Below, one piece after another: positions 21,254 to 31,307 of a DNA stretch of 64,000 nt. Location: NCBI GenBank assembly GCA_035079385.1, contig JAVHKY010000068.1:186001-250000 (forward strand). Reading direction: 5' to 3'. A model generated the notes under the pieces. It had not been told where the DNA came from, did no database searches, and was given only the letters and a program-made list of their open reading frames with translations. This DNA comes from Aspidiotus rigidus (Eukaryota; Arthropoda; Insecta; Hemiptera; Diaspididae). The position numbers and the translations under genes are program-made. Numbering within the stretch: the first letter of the stretch is position 1; each line of letters opens with the position of its first letter.

Positions 21254-21613
21254 TCAATAATTATGCTCGAGGGCTATGCGCTTACGATAGGAATTCCCCT
21301 TATGGAGGAGCTTTTCGGATCCCTCGCGGAAGCTGTGGCCACTGTTTATTAAATGATAAGCAAAAGCTGACTCCCCTAAGTGTCCTTTCTTCCAAGACTT
21401 CAGGTGCTCAGCTACTCTAACTTTCATTTGGCGGCTACATTCCAACTTGTAAACACCACTCCTCTCATCAACAGGTATGGGGTCCTTCAGTCTCACAAAC
21501 CACCTCTTGACTGTGGTAGGGTTGTAAAACGCGGATCTGAAGCCAAACGGGCGGAGGGCCCGACCCAATTGGAGGGAGAACTTCCCCAAGAAAGGGAGAC
21601 TGATCCAACGCAA
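21254..21613 (-). pseudogene. Penelope-like element endonuclease part
   Basis: The minus-strand frame reads RWISLPFLGKFSLQLGRALR, FNPTTVK-like FYNPTTVKRWFVRLKDPIPV, then SGVYKLECSRQMKVRVAEHL and the SAFAYHLINSGHSFREG tail. The GIY half is recognisable, but the YIG segment appears to have been deleted: the GVYKLECS run goes straight to RQMKVRV. The PLE N-terminal piece follows in the opposite direction at about 21640-21800. Confidence 0.72.
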
Positions 21614-21639
21614 ACGGCGATCACGGATCGTGTCTCGGG

Positions 21640-21810
21640 AGAGGGAGGTGGTGGAATCAAGGAGGCTCCTCGTAACTTTCCTCCGAACCTGAAAGAGGGA
21701 GATTTAATCGTCACTAAGGCTGACAAGGGCAATGCTGTTGTGGTGATGGAGAAGTCGGTCTATTCTTCTAAGGTCCATGAAGTCCTCCAGCAGAGTGGTG
21801 CTAAAGAGAG
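21640..21810 (+). pseudogene. Penelope-like element N-terminal RT piece
   Basis: The plus-strand frame reads NLKEGDLIVTKADKGNAVVV and then EKSVYSSKVHEVLQQSG, the same block as at 2476 and (inverted) at 3400. It ends abruptly in PLE terminal sequence near 21815. No catalytic motif remains. Confidence 0.72.
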
Positions 21811-22379
21811 TGAGGCAATCTTAATACCTTGCTCTTCTTTTCTGTTCGTCAGTTGCTTTCGTCATTTCAGGCTTGAAGATGGTTTCTTAACCGAAAGCGC
21901 TCGTCGTCTTATATTTTTCTGCGGTTGCATTTGTTTACTCTCCCTTCGGAGTATTCGTTTTTCGCGTTCCCTTTCATATCATATAATAGCTCGAGAGTCG
22001 AAATTTTAACAGGGAACCTGTTTTATGGGGGGGCTTTTTGAGAAATTTGCCGTGCGCCGTGCTCCGTCCAGCAAAAAACTGAGAAAAATTTCGACTCTCG
22101 AGTCATATATATAGTCATAGAGTAAACGACCTCTCCGGATGTCGACTGCCGGATCTGAGATCTCGAAGAGCACTGAAATGCGTGTGGATAAGTGATGCGA
22201 GCTTGAGACGACTACAATACGAACAGAATGGAGGGAGGAGGACGAAATGACTGGAATTAAAAAATGAAATTGCTTGCGCGGCGAAGTGATTCGATAGATT
22301 GATTAAAAATTTAATAAAAATGATTTTTCACCTAAATAGAGTTTTATTTTCTTTTATATGACTTCCAATTAAAAGTACT

Positions 22380-23010
22380 ATGGATAGGAGGGGGACTTGG
22401 AAACATTTCGACTCTCGAGCTATCATATATAGCTGGAGATTCGAGAATAATTTAGACTCTTAAATTATATTATACTAGGCTTATAGTAGGTCTAGGCCTT
22501 CTTTATACTAGCTTTATCCAGGGCTAGGCTTCCTTGAATTTTCAATACCGAATCCCATTTGACTCATAAAACAGGTTCCCTGCGTTCCTCGTTTAACTTC
22601 GTTGAGGAAGCCGTCGTTTTTTCTAAAGTCTCTCTCCTATCATATATGGCTCGAGAGTCAAAATTTTAACAGGGAACCTGTTTTATGGGGGGCTATTTGA
22701 GAAATCTGCCGTGCGCCGTCCAGCGAAAAACTTGGAAAAATTTCGACCCTCGAGCCATATATGATAGGAGAGGGACTTAGAAAAAATATCGACTCTCGAG
22801 CTATAGATGATAGGAGGGGGGACTTAGAAAAATGTCGACTCTCGAGCTATGTATGATAGAAGGGGGGGACTTAGAAAAAATTCGACTCACGCGCCATATA
22901 TGTTAGGAGAGGGACTTGGAAAAAATTTCGACTCTCGCGCCATATGTGATAGGAGAGGGACTTAGAAAAATTTCGACTCTCGAGCTATATATGATAGGAG
23001 ATTATATTAC
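22380..23010. repeat. 46-bp minisatellite array, forward orientation
   Basis: Six clear units at 22733-22998 and single units at 22385 and 22640. The unit is about 46 bp: GGGACTTAGAAAAATTTCGA plus CTCTCGAGCCATATATGATA plus GGAGA. Unit edges coincide with G-run length changes (GGGG to GGGGGGG). Confidence 0.9.
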
Positions 23011-23029
23011 ACTAATAGTCGGTCTAGGC

Positions 23030-23447
23030 CTTCTTTTTACTACCTTTCTCCAAATCTAGGCTTCCTTGAATTTTCAATACCAAATCTCATTCGAATAATA
23101 AAACAGGTGCCCTGCGTTCCTCGTTTAACTTCGTTAAGGAAGCCGTCATTTTTTCCAAGCTTTTTGCTGGACGGCACACGGCAAAAAAGTCGCCCATAAA
23201 ACAGGTTCCCTGTTAAAAGTGTCGACATTTTTCCAAGTCCCTCTTTTATTATAATAGAACTCGAGAGTCGAAATTTTTCCAAGTCCCCTTCTATTATGTA
23301 TAGCTCGAGAGTCAACATTTTTCCAAATCCCTCTCCTATCATATATGGCTCGACAGTCGAAATTTTTCCACGTTTTTTGTTGGTCGGCGCAAGCACACGG
23401 AAAATTTCTCAAAAAGCCCCCCACAAAACAGGTTCCCTGTTAAAAGC
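23030..23447. repeat. Composite repeat, inverted orientation
   Basis: Single-copy partner (23050-23165: TTGAATTTTCAATACCAAAT through CGTTTAACTTCGTTAAGGAA), then three or four inverted 46-bp units (23212-23370), then the CCACAAAACAGGTTCCCTGT block. The right edge at about 23447 abuts sequence of a MULE transposon (23447-23505), which matches 25349-25407 inverted. Confidence 0.8.
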
Positions 23448-23841
23448 TGTCAAGTACAAGGTACGCTACTACGGTTTGTAATAAAGACGAAGAACGGAAA
23501 CTACTTGAATTTACTTGAAAATAATCAATCTTACTGAGGAGTAGTTCGAATTCTATGTCCTCCAGGATACGGCACACGATTATAATTTTGATCAAGGTGA
23601 CAAAAACCTTTCCTTGCGGTGGTTGTAACCTTGATTAATAAAATTGCACTCACTGAAAAAATTTTGTCAAGGAATCAGGGAATAGTGCAACATTTATTTC
23701 ATTTTACTCAGTAGTAATTTGTTGTAATTCTAAATACTATGGACATTATTATTGTCCGTAGGGAGATGAGAAACCGGAATGTCCGTCCAAAAGCGGACGT
23801 CTTGCAACGGTAAATATTGCTGGAGGACGATAGGTATAATA

Positions 23842-24831
23842 CAGTCCGCTCTCGATTTAACGAACGTCGATTTAACGAAAAACGCGATTTAACGTAGTAA
23901 AACCCTGTTCCCTTGAGAAAAACTCGATTTAACGAAAAATTTGCTCTCGATTTAACGAAATTGAAATATGTACTATGAGTACAGAAATACGATAAAGTTT
24001 ATCCAAAAAATCAACCTGTCATGTCATGAATTGTTCTTTTTTTTCTTGATTGCACGTTTGAACAACGCATGCACTTTTAGTACAGTACATCAGTTGACGT
24101 TGATAATGTATGATCACCGGTTCATCGTGCTATCGTGTTTTTGTTCGATAAAAATGGATACGAGTAATCGCCGCCGGAAGAGAAAAATTCTAACGATTGA
24201 AGAAAAACGTAAAATTATTGAAGAGGTAAAGAGCGGTGATGTGAAGAAGAAAGAAATAGCCGCTAAATTTGGCATTCCATGTAGCTCCTTATCAACCATT
24301 TTAGGAATGGAAAAAGAAATTATGGAGGATACAGCCTCAAAGTGAGGAGAATGATGAACAATTTGTGCGGTTATTGGAAGAAAATGATATAGATTTTAAT
24401 ACATTTGCGCATTTCGATGACGATTTACCCACAACTGGAGTGATGACTGATGAAGACATTTTAACTAGCGTCATGGTATCTAATGGACACGAAAGTGAAG
24501 AAGAAGAGACTGATGAAATGCCGACGATTACCACAAAAGAAGCGTGAGCTGCATTACAAAAAGTGCGTGCATTTTTACAACGATGCGATCTCCAGGAAGA
24601 TGCTGATGTTCTATTTAGCGCTATAACTAAAGTTGATAATGTAATTGATAAAAATTTCAGTAATTTCTTAACGCAGAAAAAAATTACAAATTTTGTGCAA
24701 ATTTTTTAATAAACTCGATTTAACGAATTTTTTTTCCTCTTCTTGATTTAACGAAATTTGATTTAACGAAACCTCAATTTAACGAATTTTTTCCTTGCTC
24801 CCTTGGCCTTCGTTAAATCGAGAGCGGACTG
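23842..24831 (+). mobile_element. Tigger-like (pogo group) DNA transposon, internally deleted
   Basis: A 990-bp element with identical inverted ends starting CAGTCCGCTCTCGATTTAAC (23 bp in all), inserted at a TA that is duplicated on both sides. GATTTAACGAA-type words repeat many times inside both ends, a possible transposase binding array. It encodes only the first DNA-binding part and the acidic C-terminal part of a transposase, so it is non-autonomous. Confidence 0.93.
24154..24708 (+). pseudogene. Tigger transposase remnant without DDE domain
   Basis: It starts MDTSNRRRKRKILTIEEKRK and continues IIEEVKSGDVKKKEIAAKFG, PCSSLSTIL, a typical CENP-B/Tigger N-terminal helix-turn-helix. At about 24325 the frame jumps, and the distal acidic tail follows: EENDEQFVRLLEENDIDFNT, then DDDLPTTGVMTDEDIL, a TGA at 24545, and AALQKVRAFLQRCDLQEDAD to VQIF. 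The second HTH and the whole DDE catalytic domain (about 350 residues) are missing, so the internal deletion removed the active site. Confidence 0.82.
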
Positions 24832-25241
24832 TATTTTGATTGCAGTGCCTCGAGTTATAAAACGTGTACTTATCGTATTTTCGTGAAATAAATATTTTTT
24901 GTAATAATGAATTTATTTCGAACTCCTCCCTTGAATTCTCATCTATTAACTACCCCCTCCTGAATATTATCCCGCAAGTAAAAAATCATGGGGTTAATAA
25001 AATGCACGTCATCGAAAGGGTTTTTGTATAGGAAACTCCAGTACGGGAAATAATTTTAAGATCAAGACTTTTGAAGATCGAATCGTAGGGTGACGCGGAC
25101 ACGTCATTTGAAGGCTACTGAACATATATGCGTATAATTATACACCTACGTACTTGTATTTTTCAAAAACAATTTTTTTGTTCCGTTTTCCTTAGTTGAG
25201 TGAACGCGAGAATCTATTCCCTAACTTCACTGTCGTCACTG

Positions 25242-26095
25242 CAACTGGTATGAAGGAGCACCTCCCAATCACCCGTCAACAAACAATGGGATCGAGTCGA
25301 CTAACGCTGTCATCACGCGGGAGCATACCCTCCACGAACGGCTCCCTTGTTTCCGTTCTTCTTCATCTTTATTACAAACCGTAGTAGCGTACCTTGTACT
25401 TGACATCCTTTACCAGGGAACCTGTTTTATGGGGGGCTTTTTGAGAAATTTTTCGTGTGCGTGCGCCGTCCAGCAAAAAACGTGGAAAAATTTTGACTGT
25501 CGAGCCATATGATAGGAGAGGGACTTGGAAAAATTTCGACTCTTTTAACAGGGAACCTGTTTTATGGGGGGCTTTTTGAGAAATTTCGACGGCTTCCTTA
25601 ACGAAGTTAGCGGTACTTCTGATTTAATGAAGAAGTGGTCAAAACGGAAGGTCCCAGGGTCCGTCAACTGTGTGCTGTTTGCTGATAACCCTTGTATATC
25701 ATTGGCTGTGTGGACGAAAGCCTACCATTGGCCACTTCAAAATGCACCAGTCCTGCAACGTGCAACCGATGTTTGTACGCAGTACTTCACGGCATCCGCA
25801 ACCTCTAAGGAAGTAATATCAGCCAAATATCTCGCTTCCATTGAGCGCAAACAGGGTAAATGGAAGAGCTTCGACGAATACAAATCGTGGTGCACATTTT
25901 GGAAAATCGAAATGAGGTCTGACGACGCAATATCTCGTACTTGTCTGTTTTTCTTAAAGAAGAATCTGTGAAAGCACTCAATCCGGTTGAAGATTAAATT
26001 GAAATTGGTGCAAGTGCCGTAAGAGGCAAAGTGCATTCCACTAGATCAAAAATTGAAGCGTGGACGTCCAGCTAAAGCCAAAAAAGCAATGATAT
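25242..26095 (+). pseudogene. MULE transposase C-terminal part, split by a composite repeat
   Basis: The left part (25242-25412) reads NWYEGAPPNHPSTNNGIEST then NAVITREHTLHERLPCF. The right part (about 25610-25971) reads MKKWSKRKVPGSVNCVLFAD, then a zinc-finger-like SWCTFWK...SRTCLFFLKKNL, then, after a stop, KLKRGRPAKAKKA near 26050-26085. This is the order of a Mutator-like transposase end: WYEG block, SWIM-type C/H region, basic RGRPAKAKKA tail. The DDE part is not present upstream. The insertion 25413-25612 carries the CAGGGAACCTGTTTTATGGG block twice and one 46-bp unit. Confidence 0.7.
25413..25612. repeat. Composite repeat inserted in MULE
   Basis: Two copies of CAGGGAACCTGTTTTATGGG-GGGCTTTTTGAGAAAT (25414 and 25550) frame one 46-bp-type unit. 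An inverted relative with the same junction to MULE sequence lies at 23350-23505, so the composite was already in the MULE before that piece was copied. Confidence 0.75.
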
Positions 26096-26460
26096 TTTTT
26101 TTATGTATCGTTACTTTGTTCTTATTTCCCGGTCCCCCGATTCCTGTGTGAATTTTTTTTATCCAGCTCAAACAATATTAAAATGTTGGTGAGAATTTAT
26201 TCTTGGTAAATTCATGTGCTTTTGAAATAGAAACGTGTTTGTAATTGTGAGCCTAGCAGTTGGCTGACTCATTATCTTGAGAAGATATATTTTTGGCAAC
26301 TTAATTGCCTACAAAAATCCAATAAGTATTTTTACCGACTTTTCGTAGAAAAGCGAGTATTACACCCGTCACAGTTGTGGCAGAAAGGGGGGGAAATGAA
26401 CTTTCTCGACGTTTTAGAGGTCATAGATCATCGCTACGTCATTAAAAAAATTTCAGGTTT

Positions 26461-26463
<3 letters not shown>

Positions 26464-26498
<35 letters not shown>
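26464..26498. repeat. (TA)n microsatellite
   Basis: About 17 TA units. It is followed by a GGATGGATTTTCTTGAAACT-type dispersed-repeat segment. Confidence 0.9.
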
Positions 26499-26499
<1 letters not shown>

Positions 26500-26500
<1 letters not shown>

Positions 26501-27000
26501 ATCAAAATTTGTCCGGACTTCTCCTCCGAGACTACTGGATGGATTTTCTTGAAACTTAGTCAAGTTGTAGTGTTATATCTGAAGTTGTGCACCTGCATTT
26601 TTTTTGACGATCGGATCAGTAGTTCTCCAGATATACCCAATTTTAAAAAAAATTCCCCACTCCTATAACTCTGATATGGTTTGTTCAATTTTTTTCAAAT
26701 GTTGATATATTGTAATTTACATGTCTAAAAATGTAATTGTGAACTTTTGGTGTTGATACGATGTTTGGTTCGTGAGAAATCTCAAATTGAAACGTGAACT
26801 AATTTGATGAAATTTGCATATATATTCGAGCTACTAATATTTTGTAGTACTAAACTTCAGGTAGCCGCTTTCGTCATCAAAAGCGAAGGGTAACCTTTGA
26901 TTACGTAGATTGTCAGTGTAGTTGTAGCTAGTTTTATTCATTTTTTGGGTTACCTGTTCACACACGTAAGGATACGCTCTTTATGAATGAATTTTAAAGA
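26500..27000. other. Dispersed-repeat DNA without gene
   Basis: Contains CTCCTCCGAGACTACTGGAT, a word typical of non-autonomous arthropod repeats and seen in diverged form at 10545-10600. No coding frame is present. Confidence 0.4.
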
Positions 27001-27355
27001 TGTGTTCGTTCGTGTTGAGTCAGTCATGAATGAATGTTGTGTTAGTATAGTAATAGTGCTACAATCCTTTGCGTATAATTTTGTCATTTTTTTGAGTGAT
27101 GAAATAGTTTTATATGGGTGAAAGATTTGCTCGTTTGTGTTGAGTTTTTCATGAATGAATGTTATGTGTGAGTCTACAACAACCAACATTAAAAGATGCT
27201 TGAGAATCGGAGATGATCAAGAATGAATTAGAGTGGCAAGAGATGTTGAGGATGTGTGTATCTTATTGAGAAAACGATTCATTGAATAAATTGGAGTACT
27301 AGAGTTAAAGTTTAAGCAAAAAACTTGATTGTAGATACAGGTGAAAAGTCGTGTA
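27000..27355. repeat. Dispersed repeat, copy B
   Basis: Uninterrupted inverted partner of the split repeat at 10725-12070. It serves as the empty-site reference for the LINE insertion. Confidence 0.7.
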
Positions 27356-27639
27356 TTGCTTACGCGGCTGCGTAAGCATTTTTAATAATTGGGCATGGGA
27401 AATTATTTCGAATGATCGCTCTGGATGATGAGGATTAAGGAACGAAACTTTGTGACCCCTTCTGTGTTATTTTTCAAAGATCCTCTTACTGGTCATGTGA
27501 TTATAGTTCAGCCAATCAAAGTCATCCAATTATTTCAAAACTTGGCACCATTATCATCGTTAATCTATATTCTAAATTAAGAAAGAATACTACAAAGTTT
27601 GTTCTAAATTAATAAAACAATCAAGAAAAATTGATTTTA

Positions 27640-28650
27640 CTGTAGATACTCGATTTTTCACACGATACCTACACGAGTAGGTAATAGGTAAATTATTAAT
27701 TTAATGTAGAAAAAATTACGTTAATTAGGGCCTACAGTTTATCATCGATAATCAAACTGATAAACACTCTAGATATTTCAATTCGATCTAATGAAATGAT
27801 CCAAGTTTTTGTAGTTTTGTATACACAAGGGTTAAAATGAATTTACTCGTAACGTTTGTATTCCTTCATAAGTTATTTGGTAAGCTTTTGAGTTGAAAAA
27901 TTTCTTGCTCATAATTATACTTATACACGGTCAAGTTTTACAAAACTGGTATTTTTCGCGGCAGAATTCAACTACGCTGAAAATCCTCCGTACTACCGTA
28001 TATACCCTCCATTCTCACATCAGAATTCTTCTGAAAAAGCTTGTATAGCTGACGTTGGTCCTATAACCAGAGGTCAGCATCGTTTTCTCGGTCCAAAATG
28101 TCAGATACTGTACTGCCCACCAGATCCGAAGGTTAAAGAAATTACAGTAATTGAGTAAGCAGGCATTCAAGTTCAAAAGCTAACATAAGATATTTTTTCA
28201 GCTGATTTCAACTCTTTTCTCTCAGATGTGAAGACTACTTGAATAAAACCAATCTTCCAGAAAACTTCCCCGACACCGAAAAAGGAATGTACTTGAAAAT
28301 CTGCGAATTCTGCACACCCAGTTCACCAACAATGGACCCCGAATTGGAATTGTTGGAGCTTAACAGCACTACACCATTTTCTGAAGGAACTTCAACAACA
28401 AAACCGCCTACGAAACCGACTACAACCGGTCAAACTGGCTTAAACTTAAATTTGTATGATAACTGACCTTCCGTAAACTTGCTTCCTTATCCATCCCTTC
28501 AACGTTACCTTACATCTGATACAAGTCTTGCTGCACAAGTCATTTGAAAGATTAGCAGTTGTGGTCAACACAGTTTCCAGTTAGTTTGCTAGCGAGGTAA
28601 GAGAAATAACATATATTATTCTGAAGCTTTAAAGCAGAGCCGGATCAGAA
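27640..28650. repeat. Inverted duplication, right arm (SVWC-like copy 2 inside)
   Basis: Partner of 17965-18965 in reverse orientation, covering flanks, exons and introns of the duplicated gene. Confidence 0.85.
27837..28466 (+). CDS. Small secreted cysteine-rich protein, SVWC (Vago-like) type, copy 2
   Basis: Three coding exons: 27837-27879, 27965-28154 and 28226-28466, giving 157 residues. Exon sizes 1 and 2 (43 and 190 nt) and both phases equal those of the minus-strand twin. It begins MNLLVTFVFLHKLFG. The mature part has ACIADVGPITRGQHRFLGPK, CQILYCPPDP and YLKICEFC; one cysteine of copy 1 (FLCPKC) is Gly here. The third exon is longer, with an extended Thr/Pro tail ending TTTGQTGLNLNLYDN. 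The product is probably secreted, with one SVWC-like domain and a mucin-like tail; an immune role is inferred only from the family resemblance. Low divergence in coding and intron sequence indicates a fairly recent inverted duplication. Confidence 0.77.
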
Positions 28651-31307
28651 ACGCAAAATTCTTCTACGTCACGAAGACGCTTGATTAGTGTCAACCGAAG
28701 TGTTCGTTCATCTGTTCATCTCCCATGTATATTAAATATATCTCCCCTTCTTCATTGAAAACTTCACAAAGAAACAAAGAAATGCAGATACAACAAAAAT
28801 GGAGACGATCTTCAAATTACGAGGATACGAAATGAAACTAAGATTCAAACGCAATTTTGTTTAATTCGATTCTTTAAGATTGTTAAAATACGTACGATAA
28901 TGAAAAAATAGTTTTACATAAATTCACACAAAATATAAACAGACAAGAAATAGAAGAAAAAAGAAGAAGAAAAAAACGATAGAGAGAAAGAAAAAGAAAA
29001 AGTATATGAGAAGAGAGAAAAAAGGAATATAAGTAAATAAAAAGCATGAAAAAAAGAAACGCGAGTCGTATCACAGTTTTTTTTTGTTGGAAAAAAAAAA
29101 AAGAATATTACAAAAATAATAATAATAATGACAGTTGGAAATTTACACCCTACCTCTGAACTGTCATAAGGCTAGAAGAAAAGTGAAGAGAAATACAATT
29201 ATGAGTACTACAATATAGATCTGTTTGTAATGATACTAACATTTTAGAAATACGGACTGCAACAACAGTCTAAGAATTGCTGGGTTCCAACTGTACAGGC
29301 AACGAAATATTTAAATTGTTTTTGAAAGAGAAGAAATAAAGGATAAATATGGTAGCTATAATATAGAAGCTCTGTACACTACATTTCATACTTTGTAGTA
29401 AATTTATTCACAATTATAAACATTAGCACCAATAACTATCATTCATCTTTCTATGCGCTTAATTATTGATCAAAAAAGTCCACGCATTGAGAATAATATA
29501 AAAAAAGAGAGAAAAAACCAAACAAACAAACAAATAAAAGGCGTTAATTACTCGTACATTTATAAGTACGGACGTCTCCTACCTTGAATTAGCATTGATT
29601 TAACCAAACTCATTCCCAAAATTTTCTCCATATTTTAAATTTCAATAAATTCAATAATAGGTAGAAGGAAGTCTCAAGAGATTACAGGGGGCACGAAGTT
29701 TAAAAATTATACGAAAATAGCCAGCGGCATTATTTTAAACAAATATGCAAACACAAATTTTAATAAAATAATAGTCCTTACAACTTAATTTCTGTTAACT
29801 ATTTACCCCCTCCAAACAAAAACACGGAAAGAGTTTGCTTAGCGCGGTATAGCACATTTTTTTTTTTTTTTTTTTTTAATTCCAATCACAAATTTTTTCA
29901 ACAAATGCTGTATTCCTTACCGATTCAAAAATCAACTATGTATACTAGAATTCTCCCTAAGCAATGTCTTGAAAACAAACATGAGACGAAAAGTATTTTT
30001 TTAGTATAGTTATTAGTGAAACTATCTATATCTTTGGTAACGAATAAGAAAAACTATAACTAACCAAATTACACAAGACTATGTTGAAGAAAAGGTACAT
30101 CGTGAAATCGTGAATATATCTATAAAAAATCCCAAATATTAACAAGAGCACTATACTTAAATTTTACAATACAAATACAAAGAAGCAGATAAAAAATTTA
30201 CGAAGTACAATTATACAGTACAACAATATAAAGCAAAAAATATTCTTTCCAAGTTTTTTTTTTTTTTTTTCCACCTTAAAAGTAATAATATAAAAAAATA
30301 CAATCTAAAAATTAAAATTACGATTAATTCAATACAAAAATAATTTAAGTATTTTACACTGCAAAGCTTTTTTTTTTTCTTTTTTCGCTATCATTATACA
30401 TACAATACTTAGATTACTACAAAATTGGTCTTTTTTTTCCTCATTTTATTTATCTTGTATAGGTATAATAATATAAACATTAATTTATTGAAGCCCCGTT
30501 TTTTTCCCCCTTTTTTTTTTATTTATTGATAATCGTACAAATAACATACAAACAATTTCTTAAAAGTGAAATATTAAGGTACTTCAATTTTTGTAAATTA
30601 GAAAAAGTGACTGACTAGAGTTGAAGACAAAACAAATATTATTATTTTTCGAATAAAGCTTCATTTCACAGATCAGAGTTTCTATTTCAAAGACTATGAT
30701 AATAACCAGAGTTGAGATTTTTTGGCATAAAAAAAAAAAAAAAAAAAAACTAAGACAAGCACCCGTGTAACACATTCTTGGATAAGATGTACTCTCTCTG
30801 TAGATAGGTTTCAATTTAAACAAGAGATCAATTGGTCGTTTTTTTTTCCGCCCAACAATGATTTTTCCCAATCAATACATTCCAAAATTGATATTTGTAC
30901 AGCTTCTCATCTAAAAATGTAAATCTCATACAATTCCAAGTTCGTGTACAATAACGAAGAACTAAAAACTCTATGCATGAAGGTTTCAATATCTTTTTAG
31001 ATTGAATTCCTTAACTCGTCTCTTTCTTATTCGAGATAATTTTTCATCGGTTCCCTTCTCACCGTTGTCCTAGCCAATCAAAAATGCCAAACAATCCCAA
31101 CTCCAATACATTACTAACTAACGCTCATTATTAGCAAGATAGAAAACTTTACAAAATTCTGAAAAAAAGGATGCAAGTGAGAAAGAGAAATTGCGTAATA
31201 TGATGACATCAACTTTGTTACCTCATGAAAGTTTATTTTGTCACTCACCCGAATATCTACAATAGCAGAATGATAACAGGAACCAGGTTACTATAAACTC
31301 TGTATCT
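28651..31307 (-). other. Probable long 3' UTR and flank of HELZ
   Basis: Very AT-rich, with many A and T runs (for example 29858, 30250, 30730) and no recognisable exon. It follows the HELZ stop codon on the minus strand. Several minus-strand AATAAA signals are present (for example opposite 29403 and 30446), so the mRNA could extend 1-2 kb past the stop. Confidence 0.45.

Larger units (their letters stand above)
20710..22680. repeat. 2-kb inverted-repeat structure around a Penelope fragment
   Basis: The outer arms, about 20710-20940 and 22430-22640, are inverted copies (AAACGAGGAACGCAGGGAAC against its complement, also TTGAATTTTCAATACCGAAT and the AGCCTAGATC... block). The inner arms, about 20980-21140 and 21810-21970, are also inverted and consist of PLE terminal sequence (CGAGCGCTTTCGGTTAATAA, CTCCGAAGGGAGAGTAAACA). 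Between them are two PLE coding pieces in opposite orientation. Confidence 0.85.

Noticed and set aside
21380..22009. A 209-residue plus-strand frame
   Set aside because: It crosses from antisense PLE endonuclease into sense PLE N-terminal sequence and then terminal repeat. It is an accident of the inverted structure, not a gene.
22733..23370. CRISPR-like array
   Set aside because: Units are contiguous 46-bp minisatellite repeats without unique spacers, in a eukaryotic genome.
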